From Anisus vortex (lineage: Eukaryota; Mollusca; Gastropoda; Planorbidae): DNA of 64,000 nucleotides. The position numbers and the translations under genes were made by a program. The stretch's first letter is position 1. Each line of letters starts with the position of its first letter. Below the pieces are notes generated by a model that was not told where the DNA came from, did no database searches, and worked only from the letters and a program-made list of their open reading frames with translations. Shown here piece by piece: positions 44,600 through 63,076 of this stretch. Location of the stretch: positions 2,971,587-3,035,586 of the forward strand of contig OX421505.1 in the NCBI GenBank assembly GCA_949126835.1, given 5' to 3'.

Positions 44600-46400
44600 C
44601 GAAAATCAATATATGTTTTGACCGATACCGAAATTGAACCGAGCGTGAAGAGCTGTACAAGACCTTCCAATGGTTCCTGTCCATTCCACCACAGTTACTT
44701 GCTCGGGTTGGTGCTGCGTGGATTCTTGCATGCGCCGATATTTGATAAATTGTTTGCGGACATATTCCTTTGTGATAATCAAAACACTGTTGAAATATCT
44801 CGTTTCAAGGACCCCCGACCTTTCTCTGGAGATTATACCTGAAAACAGATATCATCAGAGATCTCATTAGTCAAATATTCAAACAGGCGGAGATTCTCTC
44901 GTATTGTTAATTGATCTTTAGCCTGTTTAGCGCCGCAATAGTTTGTGCTATTCTGTGGAGAATGTATGGCTTTGAGCGTTTGTCTGATAAGTGTTCAGTT
45001 GCATACATTTTTACCCTTGACCATATTTGCTGATAGACAGATCTAAAGCATTTAATCTCTAATAAAAAAAACAGAAACATGTCTGAGAAAACATAGTCTT
45101 GTCGGGAAGCTGCATCATGTAAACTTCAGTTCTAATTAAAGAATGTGCCATCATTATGACTAATAAAATAGTATGTGCCAAAAGTGTGATGTCCTATGAC
45201 TTTCCCCATGTTTAGCGCCTTTTTATAGAATAATTGTTTATAGAAAATGAGAAAGTCTTTTTAACATTGCCAAACTTATATTATTTAAGTTACAACTTAA
45301 ATTATTGTATACAATCAGTATTTATAGTTGCATTTAAATTCTTTTTAAAAAGCATGAACATTTTTTTTTAATTATATAAACGTATTGTTCAAGTTTTTTT
45401 TTTTTCCAATATTGTGAACCAAGAACTTTAAGGTTCATAAATATATGTTTTTACTTTTTGTTTATTATGTTTCATTTTAAAATAATATGATAAATCTATG
45501 AGCAGACTTTTTTTTTGCTGGGTGGTGAGTGAAATGGTAATAATATTTACTAATACACCTAATATTTACTTCATATAAATGTAAAAAATATATTTTTAAA
45601 AAATATTTCGGCCTGGGATACTACCATAAAAGTGTCAATTGATTGATTTTTAGAACTTAAATGATAGGTGGATGCACTTAACCTGCACTTTAACACTTAT
45701 AAATCTGATTCAGTTCAAAGCATTTAACGGAAAAACAAGAAAAACTAACTGACCCAGTATAAATTTACACGGAACCACTTGTTGCTACTGTCCCACTTAT
45801 GGGACGTTTTTTTAAAACGTCAATATATAAAAAAAATTTCAATTTAAAGAAAAATCAAAAATCACTCGTGGCCCAAGAACCAAATAATATGCCTATCAAA
45901 AAATGAACAAAATTCTCACGACCTCATCAGAATCTGGGTTAATGATAGCACCTTCTGTCTTGGACTCGAACTTATATACAACACGACACGGTCTTTTTAT
46001 TAAAGGTATTATTTATTTCATACTTAAAGATCTTTGAAAATAACATTATAATTAATCTTAAACATCAATGAAACTAATTTATTAACATCTAGAACTAAAA
46101 AAATCCTCTCGAATAAATGGCTTTTAAGTAGCAAAAAATAATTAAGTTTAATCTTATATTCCTAAAATTTTAAATTAAAAAAAATAGGTTTAATTAGAAA
46201 TTATAGAGAGCGTCCTGAACATGTTGCATAGGTCTTACAGCGTCACCGCTTCACATGCATATATATTTTAGTACTTCCATAGATGATTTCCTGAACGATA
46301 AACAAACAGTTATTTTAATTTTCATTTTAAATAAAGAAACAATAATTTCTAGACTGACTTAGTTCGATATTTTGTGTTAAGAATACAAGGTAGAATGTCT
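44600..46400. other. Intergenic, nothing recognised
   Basis: 44600-44870 is less AT-rich and holds an 82-codon open frame starting MDRKSIYVLTDTE with no recognised domain. The rest is AT-rich with homopolymer runs. Confidence 0.4.
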
Positions 46401-46554
46401 AAATCAATGGGCACAGAGAACAAATGGAAGAAATGAATCAGCCAAACAAACAAGACAACATAAAGTTCCTCCCCCGCAAAGTACAATGTGCTATATTCCA
46501 GTTGAGAAGAGGACATATATCACTCAACTCACACATAAATAAAATAATCCCAAC
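46400..46554 (+). mobile_element. LINE fragment interrupted by hAT
   Basis: The frame reads NKQDNIKFLPRKVQCAIFQL, then RRGHISLNSHINKIIPT, the post-RT F-R-L-R-T-G-H-x-x-L-N-x-H-L block of a LINE. It stops exactly where the hAT terminus CAGTGGCGTAC begins. Confidence 0.65.
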
Positions 46555-48605
46555 CAGTGGCGTACTGAGGGCTGGTGTCACCCGGTGCTGTAAACTTTGT
46601 GGGTGTCACCCCCCTCCCCCGCCCACGCCTTTCATCATAGTTTTCGTCTCCTTAAAACCAGCCTACAGTTCGAATATGACAAAAACAAAAACAATATTAA
46701 TTTTATATTCGAAAGTAAAAGCAAAAAACAACTGAAACCACCGTACGGTTAGTTATTTTTACATTAAAAGTAGGCTTACTTTATTTAAATCTTTCCTTTC
46801 CCGCTCTTCAAAACTGCAAACTTTCAATCAAATCATCAAAATCTATATCATTCACAGGATCTCTTTCAAACGATAACATAGCCAGATCAGAAAGTTTTCG
46901 TTGTCCCATGGCGGAGCAGAAATATCTTTTTATAAGCTTTAGTTTTGAAAAGCTCCGTTCACTTGAAGCCACAGACACACATACCGTTAGAAATAATTGA
47001 AGGCCTAGCGAGAGTGTTGGAAGATATTCTATGAAGTCCCATTTAGCTACTTTGATGTCAATATCAGCTGCTTTTATGTGTCGTCTAAGCCGTGGTATTT
47101 CTTTTAAAAGCTCATCTTCGGATAGCTCATGGATAGCTCATCGTAGAAAGAGGTTAATTTGCAAACGGACTCCAATAACTCTTCTTCACTTGATGACAGT
47201 AGAATCTTGGGCTGAACAGCCTCAAACTTTCTTAAACGTTGTTGATATGATTGGAGTTCAGAATGAAAGCTATCAATACAATCCAGCATCTCCCTAATGC
47301 TTTCTTCTCGCATAGAAATTCCAGCATCTCTTAATTTTTTCAATGCCATTCCCTTCTTGAATCTTAATATTCTCTCTACCGAAATCCCATGTTGGTCTGA
47401 TTTTATAAGTGCTTGTTCAATAGCATGGTCCACTAATTGACTCTGCTTTTCGTGCAAAAACAATCTTAAGGCGTCTATCTTGGTCACAAATTTATCAAGA
47501 ATTAAGTCTTTAGTCTGCAGGTACTGCTGTGTAAGATTAACTTCTTCAAGTATATCAGCCCAAAGGTTAAGGTAGCAGATAAACGTGAAATCACTGACAA
47601 CATGTAAATGTCCTTGTGCTGTATCTCTTGTGTACACATTTTCACGAGGATCACATAAAGCTTCAATCGCCGTAATACAGTCTTCAAACTTATCTTTCAC
47701 TGGTTTAACAGCAGCATGATGAGCGCTCCAATGTATGTTAGATAACCGTTTCATCGGCACCCCATTGTGTTCAATTAAAACATCCCATCGATGAATGGAA
47801 GCAGCAAAGAAGGAAAACATTCTCTCAAGGGTAGCAAAAAATGTTATATATGAGGCATTTTCGGCAAAAGAGTGTTGACCACACAATTTAATGGAATGGC
47901 CCACACATCCATTAAAAATAGCTTTCTTGATATTTTTTTTTCAAAATGCCTTGAACACCTTTATCGATTCAATACATTGTGGTAGCATTGTCGTGACCTT
48001 GAACTCTGCACATCATTATATCAAGTCCGTCACTTTTTTAGATTTTTAAGAATGTCAGAACTGAGGGAAAAATCCAAGAAACACTTCTCTCACTTCAACT
48101 TTCCCACTGTGGATTTTCTCATGTCTGATCACTTCAGACATTTGGTCAGTGTGTGATATATCGAGTGTTCTGTCAAACATAATTCCAAAATACCTTGCGG
48201 CCTTTATATCTATAACACCATTTTTCTTTACATGGTTGGCCAGTACATTTATAAATTCATTTTGAATTATGGTGAAAGATAAGATACAGATGCTTTCCCT
48301 GTACATGTACTTATCTTTAGTCTCATTAGATGCTCTGTCAGCACTGAGTCATATTTGGAAATCATCTCAACCATCTCAAGAAAGTTTCTTTTATTCAAGG
48401 AGGATTCATCTTCGGTGTGGCCAAGAAATGCCAGATTTTGCTTGGCAAGAAACAATGTAATATCTAGCAACCTATGTATGATATTTCTGTAAATCTGTAA
48501 AATTATCATTTTTCTTAATATTGTTTTTTTCATTCGGGTGTCATCCCCCGAGAGGGTGTCACCCGATTCGGGCCGCACCCCCCTCACCCCCTCGGTACGC
48601 CACTG
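46555..48605 (-). mobile_element. hAT DNA transposon (ZMYM1-like transposase)
   Basis: Termini CAGTGGCGTACTGAGGG and, inverted, CAGTGGCGTACCGAGGG, followed on each side by GGTGTCACCC-type subterminal sequence. About 2.05 kb. The 8 bp outside each end do not match (ATCCCAAC versus GCTCTATG), so the target duplication has been lost or the flanks rearranged. Confidence 0.85.
46800..48580 (-). pseudogene. hAT transposase (ZMYM1/DUF4371-like), broken
   Basis: Minus-strand pieces in order: RLLDITLFLAKQNLAFLGHT and DESSLNKRNFLEMVEMISKYD (48500-48290), a segment with ARYFGIMFDRTLDISHTDQM (48250-48100), stops near 48050-47930, GHSIKLCGQHSFAENA with MFSFFAASIHRWDVL (47900-47780), a long helical region open from 47904 to 47104, then, after a frame slip near 47130 at a duplicated GATAGCTCAT, the dimerisation domain with VASSERSFSKLKLIK and ending about 46800. 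Nearly full family length, but with at least three disabling breaks. Confidence 0.85.
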
Positions 48606-48612
48606 GCTCTAT

Positions 48613-48850
48613 GTATAATAAGATGGACCAAAGATTATAATAAGATTGACCAAATATTATAATAAGATTGACCAAATACTATAATAAGATGGATCGCTTG
48701 CTTTGATATCTCTGCTATTTGATGACTCGAAATCTTCTGTTTCGGAATTTCCAATCTCACTTGGACTTATAGACTTCCGGTTTTGACTTCCGCTATGATT
48801 TTATCAATGGAAAGCTAATAAACTTTATCTATCCCAGTTGCAAGTTGTTG
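48613..48850 (-). mobile_element. MITE M1 with a four-unit tandem terminus
   Basis: About 3-4 copies of the 22-bp unit (TAATAAGATGGACCAAAG...) run without a break into the MITE interior: GGATCGCTTGCTTTGATATC, GTTTCGGAATTTCC, GACTTCCGGTTTTGACTTCC, GATTTTATCAATGG. The other end is missing. Confidence 0.8.
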
Positions 48851-49670
48851 TCGGAGAAACTAAATTAATATCAGATGTAAATTAAATAATGTATTTGTAA
48901 AATTATTTTTGTTCATTTTTAAATTTTGTCGTTTCATTACTTTTCATGTAGAATTGTAGAAGAATGCATTTTTAAAAATAGCGTGGTAATATATAAGATT
49001 ATAACTCTAATTATATTATTAAGATTAGAATCGAAAGTTGTGTACAACGTATGTCTTAAAGGCAAGTTTATGAGCACGCATTACTGGCTGAGCACAGACA
49101 ACACATCACTTAAGCTCTAAAAATAGAGCAAGCGTTCCTTCTTATTGATATTCTTCGGTGTAACTACACAAGCGTTTAATTAATACATATATTTATTATT
49201 TTCTTAGCTGCCACACATATGAATTGAGATGGTAAACACAAGAAAGAATGACATTGTTGTGTTTTTAAGCACTTTATCTACACCAACATACAAGCGGCTG
49301 GACAGTGAAGTCGGCAGTGAGTTCGTCTTCACAAGCTCGACATAATGGAATGGATTCAACCCACAGTGCAGACAATCAGTAATAAAAAAAAAAGTCTTCT
49401 GAATTATTTAGCTGTTGTTAAGGCAATTGTTAGTATCAACGTTTAAATAAAAAAACAATTGAGAACAATTACTTACAAGCAAAACTCTAAATAATAGCAG
49501 TTAATAAATTACTTTAGCATCCCACGTTGAATTATTTTGTTGTTTTCATTTCTTTACGTCCCCTAAGTATAAAGTATGTAACGTTCTTACTTTATGTCAA
49601 GATCAAAGGTCAAAAGCTTAAGTAGCACGTGGTCTTTTGTTGTTGGTTTGCATAGTTCACTACCTATTAT
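48851..49670. other. Intergenic, nothing recognised
   Basis: AT-rich; only short open frames with no recognisable motif. Confidence 0.45.
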
Positions 49671-49671
49671 G

Positions 49672-49850
49672 TTCTTATCTTACCTTATACATTACAGACG
49701 CTCCTTCTATAAAGAAGATTATTGCGTCCTACGCACATCCATGGTTTGAGACTAGTTCTTCATTTCTATTAGTGTTTTAAAAAATGTTAAGTTACTGGGT
49801 TTTCCTGGTTTGTTCAGGCAACCCATTCCATGCCACTTGGTGAGACCACG
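49672..49850 (-). mobile_element. LINE family A 3' end
   Basis: Inverted: TTATCTTACCTTATACATTA, CAGACGCTCCTTCTATAAAG, ATTGCGTCCTACGCACATCC, TTCAGGCAACCCATTCCATG. Confidence 0.8.
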
Positions 49851-49959
49851 GTCATCTCACTGTCTAACTATTGTGAGCTCGCGTAAACATAGGTATCACA
49901 GAGCTTGTTTGTGATTTGATAGAACAATAGAGAATTAGCCAATGTGTCACATTGCTGTT

Positions 49960-50185
49960 CTTCCCTTTTTTTCTACCGACTGACCGGAAGCCTCACACCG
50001 AACGACACTCCTACCCATCCATTCCACCGCACGGCACGTGGTCTTACACACCATTTGTCAAAACCAACTGACCGCTGAGCTTCGACACCTTCAGAAGCCG
50101 ACTGATGACTCACCTATTTCAGCGCATAGAACTGTTATCAACGGGATATGCGCCATATAAGCACCATTATGATTATTATTATCAC
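49960..50185 (+). mobile_element. LINE family B 3' end
   Basis: CTTCGACACCTTCAGAAGCC encodes the FDTFRSRL-type block, then CTATTTCAGCGCATAGAACT and GGATATGCGCCATATAAGCA with an ATTATTATT tail. It parallels 54230-54535. Confidence 0.7.
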
Positions 50186-50920
50186 TGGACTTGGATTTTC
50201 ATTGATTAAGTGGACGGGATTTCTTCCCTTGTCCCGCCTTTCTCACGATAGATTTAAGTCTGCAGATTACCTTTTTTGTTTAGTCTACCACTTTCGACAA
50301 GCTGACTTACGACTGTGCGCGTCTGAAAAGTACTCCCAAGCTTTACGAGACGCCGCAACTCTACTTGGACACTGTATTACTTCACACGACTTCTGTTTAT
50401 GTGGGACAATTATTCTACTATTTAGTAAGTGGACTTTCATGATTAACCCTCAATTTTTAGATTTTAAGATTACCCACTATTAGCGGATGTTCTTTTATGT
50501 TCGGCTCCGAGAAATAATCGTTGTGAGACAATTAATAGTGTAAAGCCATATATCTCTGTGAGTAGTGATAATTAGAACAATATACTTTGTGTGATAAGAG
50601 TTTAGCTATATCCTTGAAAGAAACTTGTTCGCTACAATAAATGAATCATTTTCTTATATAAACAGTATGTTTTGTGGAGTGTTTTTCCTAGTGTGCATGT
50701 GAGTATGCTAGAACATACAAGGTGAAAAGCTGCCGTCCGTCAAATATAAATATCGGGCAGCGAATTCAATAGTGCTGATGAATAGCTCAGCTATCACGCC
50801 TTTAGACAAACAAGCCAATAGTGTTGTGAGGTGACCTTAGGGGCAGTACCATTACACGGAGCCTGTCCACGCTCCGATTGGGCGTGCGACATCTTTCACC
50901 CTATTGGAACGCCATCCCTT
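50186..50920. other. Unassigned region, possibly LTR-like
   Basis: A 111-codon open frame (50148-50483) starts inside the LINE tail and shows no motif. The region has AATAAATGAATC near 50637 and GC-mixed sequence, reminiscent of an LTR, but no second copy is present to test this. Confidence 0.25.
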
Positions 50921-51384
50921 GTCACAACATTACAGATAGATTACAGAAACCTTTGCCCGCAACAGATATAGATGAAAAGATAAAAATAGCTCTACATTAT
51001 CAACCCATACGCACCATGGAGTTTTAGAGAGATATCGCTATTGCCTGCATACATTTCAGAAATTATGTTGACGCACTCTAACTAAGCTTCTAAATAGATC
51101 ATCAAGATTATAACATAGCGCTCACCCCTTATTTGTTACAGCTGTTACATGTATTACAATAATTTCCACTTATATATGTAGAATAATACATCTCGTTTTG
51201 TCCTTGGTTCTATAAAGATTGTGAAAGTTATCAACTTGCTTAAACCCATCGCTCCAACTGCTACATATAGCATCTAGAAGAAAACGAAAACAGGTTAGTA
51301 AACAAATTGTTTTAGTTTTCAGTCACAAAGCCAAGTTGTAAGTTGTTATTAAAGAACTAAACTTATTACTTCTTCACGAAAGAA

Positions 51385-51545
51385 GATTGGCTGGTCCAGC
51401 GGTTAGTTCATCGGGCTGTTAACAAAATCGTCCCCCGGTTCTAGCAGTCCCTGCCGCCGACCAATCTCTACCCGCTCAGGCAGTAGTTTAGGGCCTAGTT
51501 TAATGTAAAAAAAAACTTCTATTTCTATTATGATGGATGGTTTCA
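51385..51545 (+). mobile_element. SINE family A (arm 2)
   Basis: ATTGGCTGGTCCAGCGGTTA, CCCCGGTTCTAGCAGTCCCT, GTTTAGGGCCTAGTTTAATG. It pairs with the inverted copy at 37140-37245, so it is older than the duplication. Confidence 0.8.
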
Positions 51546-51689
51546 TGTAATAAAAAGCCTAGACTAATAAGGAAAAACTATTTTAAACAAACAATAACTT
51601 AAATTTATTTTTAAACTCTTAGCCAAGTAAAGCATAATACCGCGGAGATGTGAAGTTATAATGCCGATAAGCTTATGTGTATATGTGAC

Positions 51690-51815
51690 ATTCCTTTACA
51701 CAGGAGGTTATTGCGTCTTATGAGTATCCGTCTAGTTTTGCTTTTTGATTAGTTTTTGAAACGATGGGAAATTAATGTTTTTCCTGATTTGTTCAGGCAA
51801 CCCATTCCATGCCCA
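51690..51815 (-). mobile_element. LINE family A 3' end (arm 2)
   Basis: Inverted: GTGACATTCCTTTACACAGG, TTATTGCGTCTTATGAGTAT, TTCAGGCAACCCATTCCATG. It pairs with 36780-36925 of arm 1. Confidence 0.75.
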
Positions 51816-52030
51816 GATGTCACTAAAAAAAAAGACAATTTTAATTGCATTGGTTCTTGCAAAACAAAAATGTTGTTGCCTTTATGTTTATTAGAGCATT
51901 ATAATACACTTTTATTGTGCCGTATTTCTATATTAGAATTTAATGCATTAAATAATATTACTAGTTACTCTTTATCCTTCTGTCCTCTAGTGTTTCTAGG
52001 TTTAATGATTTAACAATTGGTGTTATGATT

Positions 52031-52361
52031 CATCATCATCAAACCCCTGACCGTTATGGTCGATAGGGGAAGCGTACGGACACCTTAGATGTCCTTTTTC
52101 TCCATAATAATTCAGTCGTTTGCAGCTTTGAGCAATCTTTTATATTTGTCAAACTAGCATTTCCGCTGTCGGCTTTTCCGACGTCAGCCTTCTACGATGC
52201 CATGGAGGGTGGTTTATCGGCCGGTTATTATGCCGCGATACATGACTAACCATGTCAATTTGCGCCGCTTGATTGTTGCCTTAATAGTTTCTTGAGGGCT
52301 CGCAATGTTCATTCGCTTTCCCCAACGACCACAACGGTTAAAGGTCTGATGATAATGATGA
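52031..52361 (-). mobile_element. TIR element enclosing a LINE ORF2 C-terminal block (arm 2)
   Basis: Ends: CATCATCATCAAACCCCTGA then CCGTTATGGTCGATAGGGG, versus CCCCAACGACCACAACGGTT then AAAGGTCTGATGATAATGAT. These are inverted over about 40 bp. The minus-strand interior carries KRRKLTW and LINE remnants. Orthologous to 36219-36551. Confidence 0.75.
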
Positions 52362-52404
52362 TGAAGTAAGTAAAGATCATAAAACCCAAAGCTTTATACA
52401 TATA

Positions 52405-52540
52405 CATTTTAAATATTTACACAATGTTAAAATATAATGCTTGGAAATGTAGTTTTTAAATCGCGCGTTTTTTGTTGATAAACAATCATAATACAATAAG
52501 TGAACATTTTCTTGAACAGAATAGGAAACAAAAGAACAGC
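52405..52540 (+). repeat. Extra copy of the ICK 5' flank
   Basis: TTAAATATTTACACAATGTT through TTGAACAGAATAGG resembles the segment just upstream of the ICK start codon at 52870-52995, which also ends CTTGAACAGAAAAG. Arm 1 has only one copy. The duplicate keeps the CAG acceptor but has no following ATG-signal-peptide exon. Confidence 0.65.
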
Positions 52541-53007
52541 TGCCATGATTAAGTAGGTCAAACTGATAGATCTATTACCATTGCCCACAGAAATATATAT
52601 TAGAATTTTAATTCTTGTCTAAAAGATATATGTATCCTTGTTCTTAATAAACACTTTTGCATCATAACCATAAATATTTGTTAAAAAAAGATAAAATTGA
52701 CAAGTTTGCCCTTCACTGACACACGCAGATCAACCAAACAAAACCGATTATGCCGGCAAGGATTAGATTACTTAGATTTATTAGATTACTTGCTAAAGCG
52801 CATCTCTTTCTGTTTTTCAATAATTCGTGTGTCTCGTTTTACCCCACTATCTCATTTTACCCTAGTTTTCCAACATTAAATATTTATACAATAGTACAAT
52901 TTAATGCTTGAAAATGTAGCTTTTAAATTTGTGCGGTTATTGTTGATATTAAATAGTACAATAAGTCAAACATTTTCTTGAACAGAAAAGTGACCAAGTC
53001 AACAACT

Positions 53008-61195
<8,188 letters not shown>

Positions 61196-61362
61196 TGTGG
61201 TGTTGCTGTAAGACCGATGCAACATGTTCTCTGATGTTCTCTATAACCCCTAATTTAATCCATTTTTTTCACGATTTCAAAATATACGATTAAACTAAAT
61301 TATTTTTTGAAAGCTTACATGTCATTCATCCAAAAGATTTTTTTTAATTATTTCTAGATGTC

Positions 61363-61434
61363 AATAAATTATTCTCATTCATGTAAAAGATAAATTAAAA
61401 TGTTATTTTTTAACATCTTTAAGTTTGAAATAAA
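61363..61434 (+). promoter_or_regulatory. Putative ICK polyadenylation signals
   Basis: AATAAA at 61363-61368 and 61429-61434, 168 and 234 nt after the arm 2 ICK stop codon. Confidence 0.45.
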
Positions 61435-61789
61435 TAATACCTTTCAATAAGAAATACCTTGTCGTGTTGTATTTGAACATAATGTTCTATCATTAATAAT
61501 AATAATTTGTTTCACATTGTTTCCTAGTTTCTTCTTGTTCATATTACTGTAGAGATACGGTTTACACCGAAGTAAAAGTCCTCAATTTAACTACATACAC
61601 AATTGTATTACATACCATCAAGAATTACAAACTAGATGACTGAGTTTCATTTGAGGTATTTAGTTCAACCATTCAGTGAAAATTTGAAAGCCGGTATAGG
61701 GGGGGAGGAGGCAGTGATGGAAGCTTGGTCCACTGTGTTCCACTGTCTAATGGCTGACGAAAAAAAAAAAGGATATTTGTAGACGTCGA

Positions 61790-62090
61790 TGCGTGCAGAA
61801 CACGCAGTTTGAACTGATGAGCTTAGCTATATCACGACACTTGCTGAATGTGACCTGTCTGTGTGGACATTTCCACTTGGCGATTCATAATCTTGTACAT
61901 AATAGTGACCTTTTTTACCGCTCTGCGGTGTTGTTGGGGCTCAAGTTGGAGTTTCGCTACCAAAGCAGAGGCGCTTGTTTTAAGGCCGTAGTCTTGTACC
62001 ATTTCGAAAGAAAATAAGGTTATGATCAGTCTAAAACGTGAACGCACCTTGATTAGGCGAAAAATGTGAATACACATAGTAAAATACATA
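61790..62090 (-). mobile_element. LINE ORF2 relic
   Basis: The minus strand reads ALVAKLQLEPQQHRRAVKKV, then TIMYKIMNRQVEM, matching the L-x-W-x-x-L-x-x-R-R...M-Y-K-I-V-N segment downstream of LINE reverse transcriptase. 61440-61790 shows no feature. Confidence 0.6.
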
Positions 62091-62109
62091 CACATTTATA
62101 ATTAACAAG

Positions 62110-62278
62110 CGAAATTCCCATGCATTGCCCAGGGTAAAATAAATAGGCATGTATAAGCTACAGATAAACATTTCATAAACAACATGGAACAGAAAATATA
62201 GAGAGGCTAGATCAAATAATTTAAAAAATAAAATTATAATTTACTGAAAACATTTAGGAAAGTAATTTAAATAAGTAA
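62110..62278. mobile_element. Repeat R1, truncated by LTR insertion
   Basis: CATTGCCCAGGGTAAAATAA, GGCATGTATAAGCTAC, AGGAAAGTAATTTAAATAAG, then it stops at the LTR start TGTTACGAA. The following R1 blocks seen at 10500 and 55090 are absent up to the window end, as expected if the retrotransposon landed in R1. Confidence 0.65.
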
Positions 62279-62903
62279 TGTTACGAATATCGGTCATAAA
62301 TGAATGACGTAGTAAGGCATTGACCTCTTAACAAGTGCGTATCAGAGTCCAAGGCGACCAAGGTTTGACCTTTATGCCCTGAGGGCAGTTTAAATAAAAT
62401 AATTCGTTCAAATCCCGTGGAAATTGGAGGATAATTCTGGATCGTAGTAATTATAGAGAGAGAGGTTAAAATGCGTATTAAGACCCTGTAGAATCTTCGA
62501 TGATAGTTTTCTTTGGAAAGTCCCGACCTCCTTAAAGTTAGTTCAGTTCAGAAGTTTGTCGAGTGAAGTCGCTATATTCATACTTGTACATATAATGCCA
62601 TGTTATTGATACTTATGTTGCAATCAGTTGATAAAGTTTATTGATCGTTTATATTGAGTCTACAATTTAAATAAAATTGTTTATTCAACAACTGGAGTTG
62701 TTTGATCTATCATTGTTGAGAAATGTGTTGAAGATAATTATCACGAATATAACTACATTGCTGCATAGACCTGTCAGTCAAAGAACCCCTAGCTTGGGCT
62801 ACAGATTAGCAGAATCTAGAGACTTCTAATAAAGATACAACTATATTCATTGAATCCGATTTAACGAGTCGTAATAATAGTCATCATAAAGAGGTCCATA
62901 AAA
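62279..62903 (+). mobile_element. 5' LTR of a Gypsy-like retrotransposon
   Basis: Starts TGTTACGAATATCGG and ends near GGTCCATAAAA, where the solo LTR has GGACCATAACA. About 625 bp. It matches the solo LTR at 3070-3691 throughout. No standard TGG primer-binding site is obvious right after it. The element continues beyond the window. Confidence 0.85.
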
Positions 62904-63076
62904 GATTTGCGGGCTGCGTCCGATATAGTTGTATAGTGAAGCATATATTCAAGTTGTGTTGTGTTGTGTGTTGGAGCAGTGACCTACTGAGCAAGCCTAA
63001 GAACGCTGAAATTATTCTTCCGATTGGAAAAACGTAAGTTGGAAATTTATCACTTTATAAATCTCTTAACTAAAGA

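Noticed and set aside
46547..48613. 8-bp target duplication around the hAT element
   Set aside because: The flanking octamers ATCCCAAC and GCTCTATG differ, so no duplication is claimed.
50148..50483. 111-residue protein
   Set aside because: It starts inside a LINE tail with an ATTATTATT tract and has no recognised motif or homologue in the other arm.
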